From positions 1 through 64,000 of the forward strand of contig CANMXU010000003.1 of NCBI GenBank assembly GCA_947501935.1: a stretch of DNA of 64,000 nt, read 5' to 3'. The stretch is from an uncultured Alteromonadaceae bacterium (lineage in GTDB: Bacteria > Pseudomonadota > Gammaproteobacteria > Enterobacterales > Alteromonadaceae). Every line of letters starts with the position of its first letter. Within the stretch, counting starts at the first letter, position 1. Positions 22,585-30,829 of this stretch are shown in pieces. The notes beneath the pieces were generated by a model. The model saw only the letters and a program-made list of their open reading frames with translations. It searched no databases and had not been told where the DNA came from. Position numbers and translations under genes: made by a program.

Positions 22585-23247
22585 TTGGATAGCACCTTGT
22601 CATCACCACAAATTAATTTACGTCAGGCAAAATTTACCATCAGTGCCCCCGACATTCGTCATTTACCTTCAGACGGTGGTGTTGAAGTAGCTTTTGCTGG
22701 TCGCTCAAACGCTGGAAAATCAAGCGCCTTGAATACTTTAACGCATCAAAATGGCTTAGCACGAACCAGTAAAACACCGGGTCGAACTCAGCTAATTAAC
22801 ATTTTCGAACTTTGCGAAGGCCGCCGTTTGGTTGATTTACCCGGTTATGGTTTTGCCAAAGTTCCGATGGCAATGAAAGAAAAATGGCAAAAAGCCTTAG
22901 GCGAATATTTAGAAAAACGCGACAGTTTGAAAGGCTTAGTGGTTTTAATGGACATTCGTCATCCACTAAAAGATCTTGATTTAGACCTAATTCATTGGGC
23001 TGTAGACAGCGAATTACCGATTTTGGTATTGCTGACCAAAAGCGACAAACTTTCACAAGGCAAAGCCAGTACTCAAGTACTTAAAGTAAAAAAAGCACTT
23101 GCCTCGTTAGAAGCTGATCTTAAAGTACAAGCTTTCTCGTCATTGAAAAAAACTGGCCTAGACCAAGCCAACCAAGTTATTTGTAATTGGTTTAACATGA
23201 ATGACTTAGCTAACCTTGAACAGTCAAACGACTTCGCTGACGAATAG
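22585..23247 (+). CDS. engB: ribosome-biogenesis GTPase EngB/YihA
   Basis: 220 residues if translation starts at the TTG at 22585; a second TTG at 22597 is equally possible, and no ATG fits. G1 is GRSNAGKSS (39-47), the switch region is [13 protein letters not shown]3 is DLPGYG and G4 is TKSD. It is very close to E. coli YihA throughout ([15 protein letters not shown]). The family helps assemble the large ribosomal subunit and is often essential. It has its own terminator. Confidence 0.95.
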   Translation: MDSTLSSPQINLRQAKFTISAPDIRHLPSDGGVEVAFAGRSNAGKSSALNTLTHQNGLARTSKTPGRTQLINIFELCEGRRLVDLPGYGFAKVPMAMKEKWQKALGEYLEKRDSLKGLVVLMDIRHPLKDLDLDLIHWAVDSELPILVLLTKSDKLSQGKASTQVLKVKKALASLEADLKVQAFSSLKKTGLDQANQVICNWFNMNDLANLEQSNDFADE

Positions 23248-23256
23248 CGACTAACC

Positions 23257-23283
23257 GGGTGTTTTGCACAAACACCCTTTATT
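23257..23283 (+). terminator. intrinsic terminator after engB
   Basis: GGGTGTTT and AAACACCC form an 8-bp stem closed by a short TGCAC loop, followed by TTTATT. Confidence 0.8.
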
Positions 23284-23409
23284 CAATAAACATGTCAGTT
23301 TAACGATTATAAATTAATAGCTTACGCTGGCATTGTTATTGTAATCATCATTTCCATTTTCTGTATTCCCTGTTTGTACACTTCTTAATACCAAGAAAAC
23401 ATCGTTAAA

Positions 23410-23456
23410 TGTCAGGTTAACTTGACATTAAGTTATGTAAGGCATACCTTACATAA
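23410..23456. promoter_or_regulatory. two adjacent palindromes, probable operators
   Basis: TGTCAGGTTAACTTGACA (23410-23427) is a palindrome with one mismatched pair. TTATGTAAGG-CATA-CCTTACATAA (23433-23456) is a perfect 10-bp inverted repeat. Both lie just upstream of the membrane-protein/XRE gene pair starting at 23488. The simplest reading is autoregulation by the XRE protein; this is inference from position. Confidence 0.55.
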
Positions 23457-23487
23457 AATCAAGCAAACATTACATTCGGAGTTAACC

Positions 23488-23892
23488 ATGCACACCTTTG
23501 ACCCAGCTGAACGACACTTCACCAAAAAATTCATGTTCGCGATGTTAGTATTTTTGCTATTAATTGCCGTGCAAACCTTTGCCATTGAGTTATTCGCATT
23601 ATCAACCGCGCTAGTGGTTGTAGTTACCGTATTACCCGTGCTGCCACTGGTTTGGGCATTTTTTATTTACCGTACCCGCTTTAAACAATTAGACGAATAC
23701 CTGCAACGCCTCACCGGAGAAGCTTTTTTATGGACCACAGCCATTATGTGTTTTGTTACCTTTATATACGGCATGTTAGCAATGAAACTGCCGTTACCTA
23801 ATATTAGCTTAGCCTACATTTTGCCGATAGTGATTAGCTCGCAAGGTTTAATACTTCAGCTGTTATTATGGGAAGATAGTCGTGAAAAATAA
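23488..23892 (+). CDS. small membrane protein partnered with an XRE regulator
   Basis: 134 residues from the ATG at 23488 (MHTFDPAERH...), chosen because CGGAG lies eight bases upstream; an earlier ATG at 23422 lies before the larger palindrome. It has four predicted transmembrane helices, around FAMLVFLLLIAVQTFAIELF, ALVVVVTVLPVLPLVWAFF, FLWTTAIMCFVTFIYGML and ISLAYILPIVISSQGLILQL. Its end overlaps the regulator gene by 11 bases. Membrane protein plus short YozG-like regulator is a recurrent pair; function unknown. Confidence 0.7.
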   Translation: MHTFDPAERHFTKKFMFAMLVFLLLIAVQTFAIELFALSTALVVVVTVLPVLPLVWAFFIYRTRFKQLDEYLQRLTGEAFLWTTAIMCFVTFIYGMLAMKLPLPNISLAYILPIVISSQGLILQLLLWEDSREK

Positions 23893-24091
23893 AATTAAAG
23901 TATTACGTGCCGAACAGAATTGGTCGCAAGAAGAACTAGCCAAAAGGTTAGGCGTTTCACGACAAGCCGTAAATGCCATTGAGCGCGAAAAGCACGACCC
24001 TTCGTTACAACTCGCCTTCGCTATTGCCGACCTATTCGCTAAACCTATTGAAGAAGTTTTTCTACCTGAGCGAGCCAGCAAAAGGTCATAA
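23882..24091 (+). CDS. short XRE-family transcriptional regulator
   Basis: 69 residues starting at the GTG at 23882. It is almost entirely one helix-turn-helix: RAEQNWSQEELAKRLGVSRQ, then AVNAIEREKHDPSLQLAFAI. It ends soon after EEVFLPE, the pattern of the small YozG/HipB-like regulators. It is translationally coupled to the membrane protein before it and probably binds the palindromes at 23410-23456. Confidence 0.88.
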   Translation: MKNKIKVLRAEQNWSQEELAKRLGVSRQAVNAIEREKHDPSLQLAFAIADLFAKPIEEVFLPERASKRS

Positions 24092-24163
24092 GCATTAAAG
24101 CAGCAAGAGCAAAGAATAATAAATAACAAGAAAGAGAAAAAAACAGGACACTAAATTTTAGGC

Positions 24164-24192
24164 AAAAAAAAGCCGATGACAATTTCATCGGC
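24164..24192 (-). terminator. intrinsic terminator of the minus-strand HEPN/peptidase operon
   Basis: GCCGATGA and TCATCGGC form a perfect 8-bp stem with a five-base loop (24172-24192). On the minus strand it is followed by a run of T (the A run at 24164-24171). It lies about 220 bases past the last gene of the operon that starts at 29581; the rest of the gap 24092-24410 shows no gene. Confidence 0.75.
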
Positions 24193-24410
24193 GGGTATAG
24201 CTATGGGGAAAGCTAAATACATAAAATAATTACAACAAGCGTTCGTTAAGAGAACAAACACATTATAGAGCACATACTCTACAAAAGTAAAGTACTTACT
24301 CTAATTTTTTTACATAAATGTCAAAAAATGTTGTTTTAAGTTAATCTCGGCAAGAATGTGTGACTAGTCATATTGCTTGAGATTATCAGTCAACAGTGAG
24401 AACAAAGATC

Positions 24411-25592
24411 TTATCTTGAATAAAATCTCTTCGGATTATTCAACAAAAATTGACGATATACTCCGAAAATCTCTATTGTGTCGAATTTAGATACATCCAG
24501 CCCGACATCAAGGGACCAGCTCATTAAAGCCTCTCCTTCATCGGATAAAACATGAAAAGTTTCTATTGATTGAACTGATTCTAGCGAACACCCTGCATGT
24601 AAAATCACTTCCATTTCAGCATCATCAGATGTTTCGACTTCAATTCTCGATTCAGCTACAAAACGTGTTACCTTGCCTATGCTTTTCACAAATTTTTCAT
24701 CAGTAATTACTAGTGGCTTATCATGAAACAAGTCATAAGAAACTTTATTCATTAAACTATGACTAATTGATGCACCAGAACGACCAACATTAAACCTGCT
24801 GTCGGCAATGCGCTTTACTATAAAGCTTAATTTTTCTAGTGTTTTACTAATTTGAATTTTTTCATCAAAGTTATCAGCAGGTATATAAACTTCTCTCCCT
24901 TCTTTAGCATGAAACAGAGGTAACCTACCTAAGCGATAAATTTCATCGGCTAGAACACCTGCACCACTTTCTTCATTTTCCCCTACCCAATAGTTCAATT
25001 GAAGTGGCTTATAATTCTCAAGCAGAAAAGCTTTCAACCAATTTCGTTCAGTGAACTTCTTCTTGTCAAACGGCAACTCATTTGAAATTAGTAATTCCAA
25101 CGCTAAGTACATATTTCGATAAGCATCGTAAATGTCATCTGATGCTTGTGATAACCTAAAGTATCGAAAGGCATGATGATATTTCTGTTTTACTTTGACA
25201 GGCGGTACGACATTACCGTCTTTATCATAGGAGGTTATCTCAAGAGGGCCAATTTTCATCGGCTGAGTAATAGTTACGTGATGATATAATTTTCTTTTTC
25301 CATCATCATTCCACCACAAAAAGTATTCTTCATCAGATTTTTCAGTTATCAATGTTGCTACAGAGTTAAGGCATAAGATATCTAATACTTTTTGTATAGA
25401 AGAATACGCTTTTGAGTGGGCTTCATCTTTATTTGATGCCCCATTAAATTCACACAAGATAAGTTGGTGAGCAGGGTCAGCTTTTACTACAAAACCTTCA
25501 TATTTAAAATCTACATATTGGTCCGGCTTTTTCGTCAGATAAATACATAAACCACTATCAAAATTGCTATCAAGCTCAATTATATTACACAC
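24411..25592 (-). CDS. uncharacterised protein with possible HEPN-like region
   Basis: 393 residues, starting at a GTG that shares its first base with the TAG of the previous gene. I do not recognise it with certainty. The middle region (about 140-265) has a helix FRYFRLSQASDDIYDAYRNM, then ALELLIS, and R-x4-H in RLPLFH (Arg223-His228). The order recalls the HEPN-type domain of MauJ-like and ApeA-like proteins. The C-terminal part (about 285-393) looks beta-rich. Because it is fused by overlap to the DUF3644-like gene, the two products probably work together. A role in defence or RNA cleavage is inference only. Confidence 0.45.
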   Translation of the reverse strand: MCNIIELDSNFDSGLCIYLTKKPDQYVDFKYEGFVVKADPAHQLILCEFNGASNKDEAHSKAYSSIQKVLDILCLNSVATLITEKSDEEYFLWWNDDGKRKLYHHVTITQPMKIGPLEITSYDKDGNVVPPVKVKQKYHHAFRYFRLSQASDDIYDAYRNMYLALELLISNELPFDKKKFTERNWLKAFLLENYKPLQLNYWVGENEESGAGVLADEIYRLGRLPLFHAKEGREVYIPADNFDEKIQISKTLEKLSFIVKRIADSRFNVGRSGASISHSLMNKVSYDLFHDKPLVITDEKFVKSIGKVTRFVAESRIEVETSDDAEMEVILHAGCSLESVQSIETFHVLSDEGEALMSWSLDVGLDVSKFDTIEIFGVYRQFLLNNPKRFYSR

Positions 25593-26812
25593 TAACTTTT
25601 CTTATTCCTTAATTGCTGTCTACGAAACTCTTTAGCAGACTCTAACCAATTTGGCTGCTTTAAGTTATCGACAAACCACACGATAAACTTCTCTGAATAG
25701 CGGGGAATTCCATCTATTTCATATCTATAGTCAGACTTCTTCTGCTTGTTTACTTTATGTTTATTCAATACAGCCTGAAATGCACCACTTTTTATAAAAT
25801 CAACAGTTTGCCTTTTATTAATTTCATCTAGCGCCTCTTTAGTGCGGTAAGGGTGTGTCAATTCAGGGTCTTTGGTTTTTGTAATAATAATTGCGCCTTC
25901 ACCTTCATCTCCGACACTCAATGAAAGATCACTTTCATCTTCTCGCTTAACCAGAGCGAGACGATAATCAATAGGTATGGTGAATTCTGTTGAATCGATC
26001 TCTTTTGCCGTTTTATCAAATTGATTAATAAATCTAGATATTGAATTAGCTGTGTGCTTGCCATATTGTTTTTGAATCAATGCAATTTCAGGCTTCGGCC
26101 CATCTAGAACAAGGCTCAGCATACCAACACTTTGTCCTGATAAAGGTGCATTACCCATCTCATTTTTATATCTTGTTTGATAGTTCAACACTGTAGCTTG
26201 AAATAACCTCGATAATTGAGATTGCAATTCAGGAATTAGCAAATGAACAGCTTGATCCCTTAAATCAATGAGAGTTTCCAGATTGATCCGCACAGGGTCT
26301 TTTTCTTGGAGTCTACGTTTTAACGCATCAGTAACAGAAATACTTCGGTCATCATCGTAGAAAATCTTCTCATAGCCATCGACTTTCAATATTTCAGCTT
26401 TGAGCAATAATTCCCATGCATTGACCATCATTATCGCGAAGGCTTCGACTCGGTTCTTCATGCTTGGGCGATTATAAACTTCAAGCGCTAACGTGAATGC
26501 ATCTAGGCTTCGACCAATCAATTTCTCGTAAAATTGTTCTTCTGGAGTTTTCTTCTTAGCTTTTGCTGACTGGCTCATCAAAGCCAAAAACTCTTCATTT
26601 GAAAGGGCAGCTACTCCCTCACACCTATATTTTGTGCGTGAACCAGCATGAAAAACATATTTGTCTAATAGCTTTTCATTAATATATTTATTAACAGAGT
26701 TCTTGCTGTATGTTGTTTGTTCTACAATCATGTCGGCAGTAAAAATAGTACCGTTTACTTCAAATTCTCTCAGAGCTTCTGCTAATTTTATTTGGTTATT
26801 ATTCCTTGCCAT
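25592..26812 (-). CDS. DUF3644-like protein with N-terminal winged helix, HEPN-like motif
   Basis: 406 residues. Residues 1-70 look like a winged helix (IVEQTTYSKNSVNKYINEKL). Residues about 95-200 resemble DUF3644: YNRPSMKNRVEAFAIMMVNA, then WELLLKAEIL, and LIDLRDQAVH, whose Arg185-x4-His190 matches the R-x4-6-H signature of HEPN ribonucleases and toxins. The C-terminal half is unassigned and charged. The gene overlaps the following gene by one base and lies 76 bases after the M48 peptidase gene, so it is in the same operon. The DUF assignment is from memory of the family. Confidence 0.55.
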   Translation of the reverse strand: MARNNNQIKLAEALREFEVNGTIFTADMIVEQTTYSKNSVNKYINEKLLDKYVFHAGSRTKYRCEGVAALSNEEFLALMSQSAKAKKKTPEEQFYEKLIGRSLDAFTLALEVYNRPSMKNRVEAFAIMMVNAWELLLKAEILKVDGYEKIFYDDDRSISVTDALKRRLQEKDPVRINLETLIDLRDQAVHLLIPELQSQLSRLFQATVLNYQTRYKNEMGNAPLSGQSVGMLSLVLDGPKPEIALIQKQYGKHTANSISRFINQFDKTAKEIDSTEFTIPIDYRLALVKREDESDLSLSVGDEGEGAIIITKTKDPELTHPYRTKEALDEINKRQTVDFIKSGAFQAVLNKHKVNKQKKSDYRYEIDGIPRYSEKFIVWFVDNLKQPNWLESAKEFRRQQLRNKKS

Positions 26813-26888
26813 TTAATTCGTCCCATAAAAAATTTAATATCTAATAATAAAAACTCCAGATGCCGGGGCTTATGTAAAACTTCCATTC

Positions 26889-28757
26889 TTAAACCACTTG
26901 TTTACCGATTTTCTTCACTAATTTGTATAAACCAGAGTCATTGCCTTTAGTAAGCATATAAACCATATTGTCCGTTTTTATCTCTAGCGAATTTAAGACT
27001 TTTTCAGCTAAATTATCAGACAGATAAAAGCCCCTTTTGGCTTGAATTGCGAAAATTAATACTTGGCTCTCTATAAAGTTATCGACCTTTTTTTGTGCTA
27101 CCCAAACAGCCTTTACCTTCTTGTTTGATTTTATTTGCTGAACTAGGTCTTCTAATACATCTTCACTCACGGTAGTTGGCTCAATCGTGTCACGCTTAGT
27201 AACCGATTGTCTTTCTAAATTTGCTTCCCTATAAAGCTCTTCAAGCGAATATGTTTTTTCTAACCAAGTTGTTGCTTCTTCAACTCGGTTATTTTCAATC
27301 AAATATGAGTACGCTATTTTTGACGAGAATTCTAGAAGCTCGTGTTTTGTAGAAGCTTGGTCTAAGTATATTAATCCAGAGTCATCTTTATCTTCTAAAA
27401 GCAACCGACCCATTGCTAACTGGCAGTAAACATCGTCAGGATATTGTTCATGAAAAGCTTGATATAATTGTATGGGCAGCTCTATCATTTCAAACTTCTC
27501 CGTTAGAAAAGCCAATTGCCATAACTCATCTCTGCTTAGTTCTTCAATATTTCTTGATTCTAACTCTTTCAGCTGGATTTGCTCTGCTTGAGAAGATGAA
27601 TAATCTTCCTTCCATTGTTCGATATTCCACTCGCTCCAATGATTATCTAATGCAGCAGCAATCTCCTTTATTTCTTCACCGAAGAATTGTTTTGCAGCAG
27701 ACTCTGATGTAGGCATAAAAACAACATTTTTGCCTTTTAGTGACGCTAATCGGTCACTTAAACATGGGTGAGTATCTTGGTAGTTAGTCGCTTCTTTCTT
27801 AGCAAACTCAATCGATGAATAGGCTTCTGAATATGGAACTTCATTTTCTTCTATGAACTGAAGTAATCCCATATTAGGAGGTACATCTGGTTCTGGTTTA
27901 TAAATGGCGCTTTTGTAAAATGGAATCCAGTAGTTTTCTTGAATAAAATTTGAATAGACAGGCAGCTTTAAAAGAGCTGAAGAAGCAGCTTCAATCGAAG
28001 ATTTATGGGCTGCAATATTGTCTGCTTCATACTCATTCAATCTAGCCAAAGCAAATGAATAAGCTGAGAATCTAGGGCTATACCAATTAAAGAATTTTCG
28101 AATTGGTGCCGTAGTCCACCCGTTGTGTTGATCAAGGTTATACATCATGTTCTGCCATGAATCCCTTGCTTGGTAGATCCAACCGTGGAACTTGCTATGA
28201 TCACCTGACAGGTGAGCTAGTTCATGCGCAATGACTGATTTTAGTTCTTTAGCACTTAACGAAATTAATAATTCAAAACCTAAAACAAGCGTATTATGTG
28301 TAAACCCAAAAGCTAGAAAACGAGGGGTTTGAATTATAGCGGCATTGAATTCAGGTGTTACCAACACTTGATGGATCTTTGGGGCTTTGAGATCAATACG
28401 TATTTCTTCAATGATGTTAAATAAATCAGATGATTGTTCTTTTGAGATAATGATTCCTTCGGGCTTAGGCCATCGAATGAAAACAGACTTAAACAATACC
28501 CAAACCATTATAAACAAGGGGATAAATAGTTTTTTCTTAAACAACAATAGTAAAAACATTGAACTTGATAATGCTAACCAAATACTCCCCGCAACAAGCC
28601 CAAATAAAACAATGCAAATTGCAAGAATGATCCCGTAGCCTAGCAAGGAATAACGTAAAAGTTTGCGTTCATACAACTTAGGATCTGTTGCGAGATCAGC
28701 TTCTGATTGGGCCAGTAGTTCTTCTATTCTTGTGCGGTTTCTATCCATAAACAACAA
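26889..28757 (-). CDS. membrane M48-family zinc metallopeptidase with TPR-like tail
   Basis: 622 residues. Two or three hydrophobic segments (about 35-95) precede the peptidase domain. The zinc motif HELAH is at 178-182 in VIAHELAHLSGDHSKF, and NEYEAD at 241-246 supplies the third ligand (Glu242). Residues about 385-505 look like TPR helices (LWQLAFLTEKFEMIELPIQL), and a further globular part follows. It resembles HtpX/Oma1-type membrane quality-control proteases. The start is uncertain: AGGAG precedes two TTG codons (28757, 28754) and an ATG at 28748. It follows the other HELAH gene by 20 bases. Confidence 0.85.
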   Translation of the reverse strand: MLFMDRNRTRIEELLAQSEADLATDPKLYERKLLRYSLLGYGIILAICIVLFGLVAGSIWLALSSSMFLLLLFKKKLFIPLFIMVWVLFKSVFIRWPKPEGIIISKEQSSDLFNIIEEIRIDLKAPKIHQVLVTPEFNAAIIQTPRFLAFGFTHNTLVLGFELLISLSAKELKSVIAHELAHLSGDHSKFHGWIYQARDSWQNMMYNLDQHNGWTTAPIRKFFNWYSPRFSAYSFALARLNEYEADNIAAHKSSIEAASSALLKLPVYSNFIQENYWIPFYKSAIYKPEPDVPPNMGLLQFIEENEVPYSEAYSSIEFAKKEATNYQDTHPCLSDRLASLKGKNVVFMPTSESAAKQFFGEEIKEIAAALDNHWSEWNIEQWKEDYSSSQAEQIQLKELESRNIEELSRDELWQLAFLTEKFEMIELPIQLYQAFHEQYPDDVYCQLAMGRLLLEDKDDSGLIYLDQASTKHELLEFSSKIAYSYLIENNRVEEATTWLEKTYSLEELYREANLERQSVTKRDTIEPTTVSEDVLEDLVQQIKSNKKVKAVWVAQKKVDNFIESQVLIFAIQAKRGFYLSDNLAEKVLNSLEIKTDNMVYMLTKGNDSGLYKLVKKIGKQVV

Positions 28758-28777
28758 TTACTCCTTTTTGTTTCCTA

Positions 28778-29581
28778 TTAAATTGATTCTTCTTGTGGTT
28801 TGGCTGGTTGGAATTCAACAGCTTTAAGTTCATCAATTAAATTTGATTTATTAATCTCTTTGATAGCTTTCTTAATATGCTTTTTTAGATGAGGTTTGAG
28901 GTATTGATAAGCCGTATCATCAGGTAACCCCTTAAGCTTTAAGAACAAGGCAAGTGCATATATATGCTCACTTTCCGTCAGGTAACCACTGCGGCTAGTT
29001 TTCCATCCCTGAGAATCGGTATCAGTATACTGACTAAAATTGAATGCTGAATTTGCCATAAATAAGCCAAAGCCCATAAAAGTAGCAGCGATATCAGTAG
29101 CAAATTCCCAATTTTCCCAGCCACCGGGAGGCTCTTCTTGGGAAGTAGCTGTTAAGTAATGGGCAAGTTCATGAGCAAGTGTGGCAACTAATTGGATAGG
29201 TTGTCCTGCCAAGGCAGGATTGTATGTAATTACAACCTCATTTTCCTCTGTTGCCTGAAAAGTCCCATGAGGGCTAGTTGGCGCATTTTGAATCGCAAGG
29301 GTTGGTGCAACTATAGGATTAGCATCCTCCTCTTGAGCTTCTAACTTACATATCCAGTTTTCAAGTCCTGCATGCTTTTTAACAGCTTCAAAAGTTTCAC
29401 TAACCGCTCCCTCTGGTGTATCTACCTTTGATGGAAAATATTCCTTGGTGGGCAAAACTAACTTTGTTGTTTTATAAAAATCATCACCACCAAAGTTCTT
29501 TAACAGCCACTTAAACGTAGCCACTTGAAATTCAATGTCTGATTGCGATAACAGTGATTTTGATTTGAAAAGGTTAAACAT
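28778..29581 (-). CDS. HExxH metalloprotease-like protein
   Basis: 267 residues and no signal peptide. The zinc motif is TLAHELAHYL (HELAH 137-141) with WEFATD downstream (Glu159), giving the HExxH...ExxxD pattern of gluzincin-like peptidases. A helical C terminus rich in Lys follows (LKKHIKKAIKEINKS). It is the first gene of the four-gene minus-strand operon and is followed 20 bases later by the membrane M48 gene. Two different zinc peptidases side by side is unusual. Its substrate is unknown. Confidence 0.7.
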   Translation of the reverse strand: MFNLFKSKSLLSQSDIEFQVATFKWLLKNFGGDDFYKTTKLVLPTKEYFPSKVDTPEGAVSETFEAVKKHAGLENWICKLEAQEEDANPIVAPTLAIQNAPTSPHGTFQATEENEVVITYNPALAGQPIQLVATLAHELAHYLTATSQEEPPGGWENWEFATDIAATFMGFGLFMANSAFNFSQYTDTDSQGWKTSRSGYLTESEHIYALALFLKLKGLPDDTAYQYLKPHLKKHIKKAIKEINKSNLIDELKAVEFQPAKPQEESI

Positions 29582-29639
29582 AAGTCCATTTACTTTTGTT
29601 ATTATAATTAATGCATTAGCTTACTTTACTGGTAATTAA

Positions 29640-30005
29640 CTCTATAAGCCACACCACTTTTATTTTTCGGGGGGATTACCTTGGGAACTGTCATCTTTAG
29701 AAATAAAAGGTGGAGTTGAGTACACTTTATCTAAGAATGAGCGGAGTGCCACGTACCGATGGGAAGAGGATCGCCCTGAGGAAATATTTTTTGCTCTTTG
29801 TAGGGGAAACGTTTGTGATCTAGATGACTGGACTGAAATGTTTGAATCTGAGAAATTTGAAGCTTTATTTGAATATATAGAATTAGTATCAGATCGTTAC
29901 TTGGAAAAACCAACCAGAATTGCAAAAAAGTGGAAGTATTTTGGTTATGAAATTTTACAATATCAAAGTAATGGCAAGTGGGATAATATTCGATCACCAA
30001 CCTAA
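29640..30005 (+). pseudogene. open frame without start codon, probable 5'-truncated gene
   Basis: The + frame is open for 121 codons (29640-30002) before TAA at 30003. It reads like a real protein, for example ALCRGNVCDLDDWTEMFESE and IAKKWKYFGYEILQ. There is no ATG at the head; the first in-frame ATG is deep inside, before FESEKF. I see no GTG or TTG with a good ribosome site at the start of the frame. It is most likely the tail of a gene cut off by the neighbouring insertion. I do not recognise the family. Confidence 0.45.
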
Positions 30006-30072
30006 GCAATTCAAGCGAAGTTTAAAATTGGCCGTTAGCTTTTGGAACATTCAATAACAAGGGGGTTATATC

Positions 30073-30717
30073 TTGAATAAATTACAAAAAATAGGGGGTG
30101 TTTTCGCTATTTTTGAAGCTATTATTTACGTATCTGCATTTGTATTCTTTGGTGCGTTCTGGAGCTTCCCTACTGATGCTGATTCTGTACAAAAGTTTGC
30201 TTTTCTAGCTGAAAATCAGGTCATCCTGTCTATCGTAAATTTCATTATGTACGTACTTTTTGGAATTTTTTTGGCTGTATTAGTGCTGGCGATTAATGAG
30301 CGTTTGAAAAGCAAAACCCCAACCCTTTCACAAATCGCCTCTATATTTGGTGTTGTTTGGGTGGGCTTAGTTATTGCTAGTGGAATGATTGCAAATATAG
30401 GCTTATCTGCTGTTTTGGAGCTATCAACTAAAGACCCTGAACAAGCTATGACAGTTTGGCGAGCTATTTACTCAGTAGTTGAAGGCTTAGGTGGCGGGAA
30501 CGAAGTGGTTGGAGGGTTATGGGTTCTATTGTTAAGTTTTGCCGCTTTAAAGGGTGATGAGCTTTCTAAAAAACTTAACTACTTCGGACTTTTTGTTGGT
30601 ATTGTTGGCATTTTTACCGTTTATCCTGCTGAAGTACTTACAGAAATTTTTGGTGTAAGCCAAATTGTGTGGTTTTCTTGGTTGGGAGCAGCCATGCTTT
30701 CGAGTAGTAAAAGCTAA
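30073..30717 (+). CDS. integral membrane protein, DUF4386-like
   Basis: 214 residues starting at a TTG with AAGGGGG about eight bases upstream. Six predicted membrane helices are visible, with the first two at AIFEAIIYVSAFVFFGAFW and ILSIVNFIMYVLFGIFLAVL. The region EGLGGGNEVVGGLWVLLLSF is glycine-rich. The length and helix pattern fit DUF4386-type proteins, whose function is unknown. It sits alone between the truncated frame and the glutathione-synthetase gene. Confidence 0.6.
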   Translation: MNKLQKIGGVFAIFEAIIYVSAFVFFGAFWSFPTDADSVQKFAFLAENQVILSIVNFIMYVLFGIFLAVLVLAINERLKSKTPTLSQIASIFGVVWVGLVIASGMIANIGLSAVLELSTKDPEQAMTVWRAIYSVVEGLGGGNEVVGGLWVLLLSFAALKGDELSKKLNYFGLFVGIVGIFTVYPAEVLTEIFGVSQIVWFSWLGAAMLSSSKS

Positions 30718-30829
30718 TAAATAAGAATAAAAAACAGTTGGCTGCGTATGATTTTTGAGATTACCAATCAAGAAATAAAGTTGACCGCTGATGGTCGATT
30801 TTTCCTATAATTATGCAAAAGAGTCATCT

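Noticed and set aside
24411..26812. restriction-modification or BREX-type genes
   Set aside because: No methyltransferase, helicase or nuclease motifs were found in the two proteins.
29731..30009. 92-codon minus-strand ORF
   Set aside because: It is antisense to the longer start-less + frame, which has the more protein-like composition.
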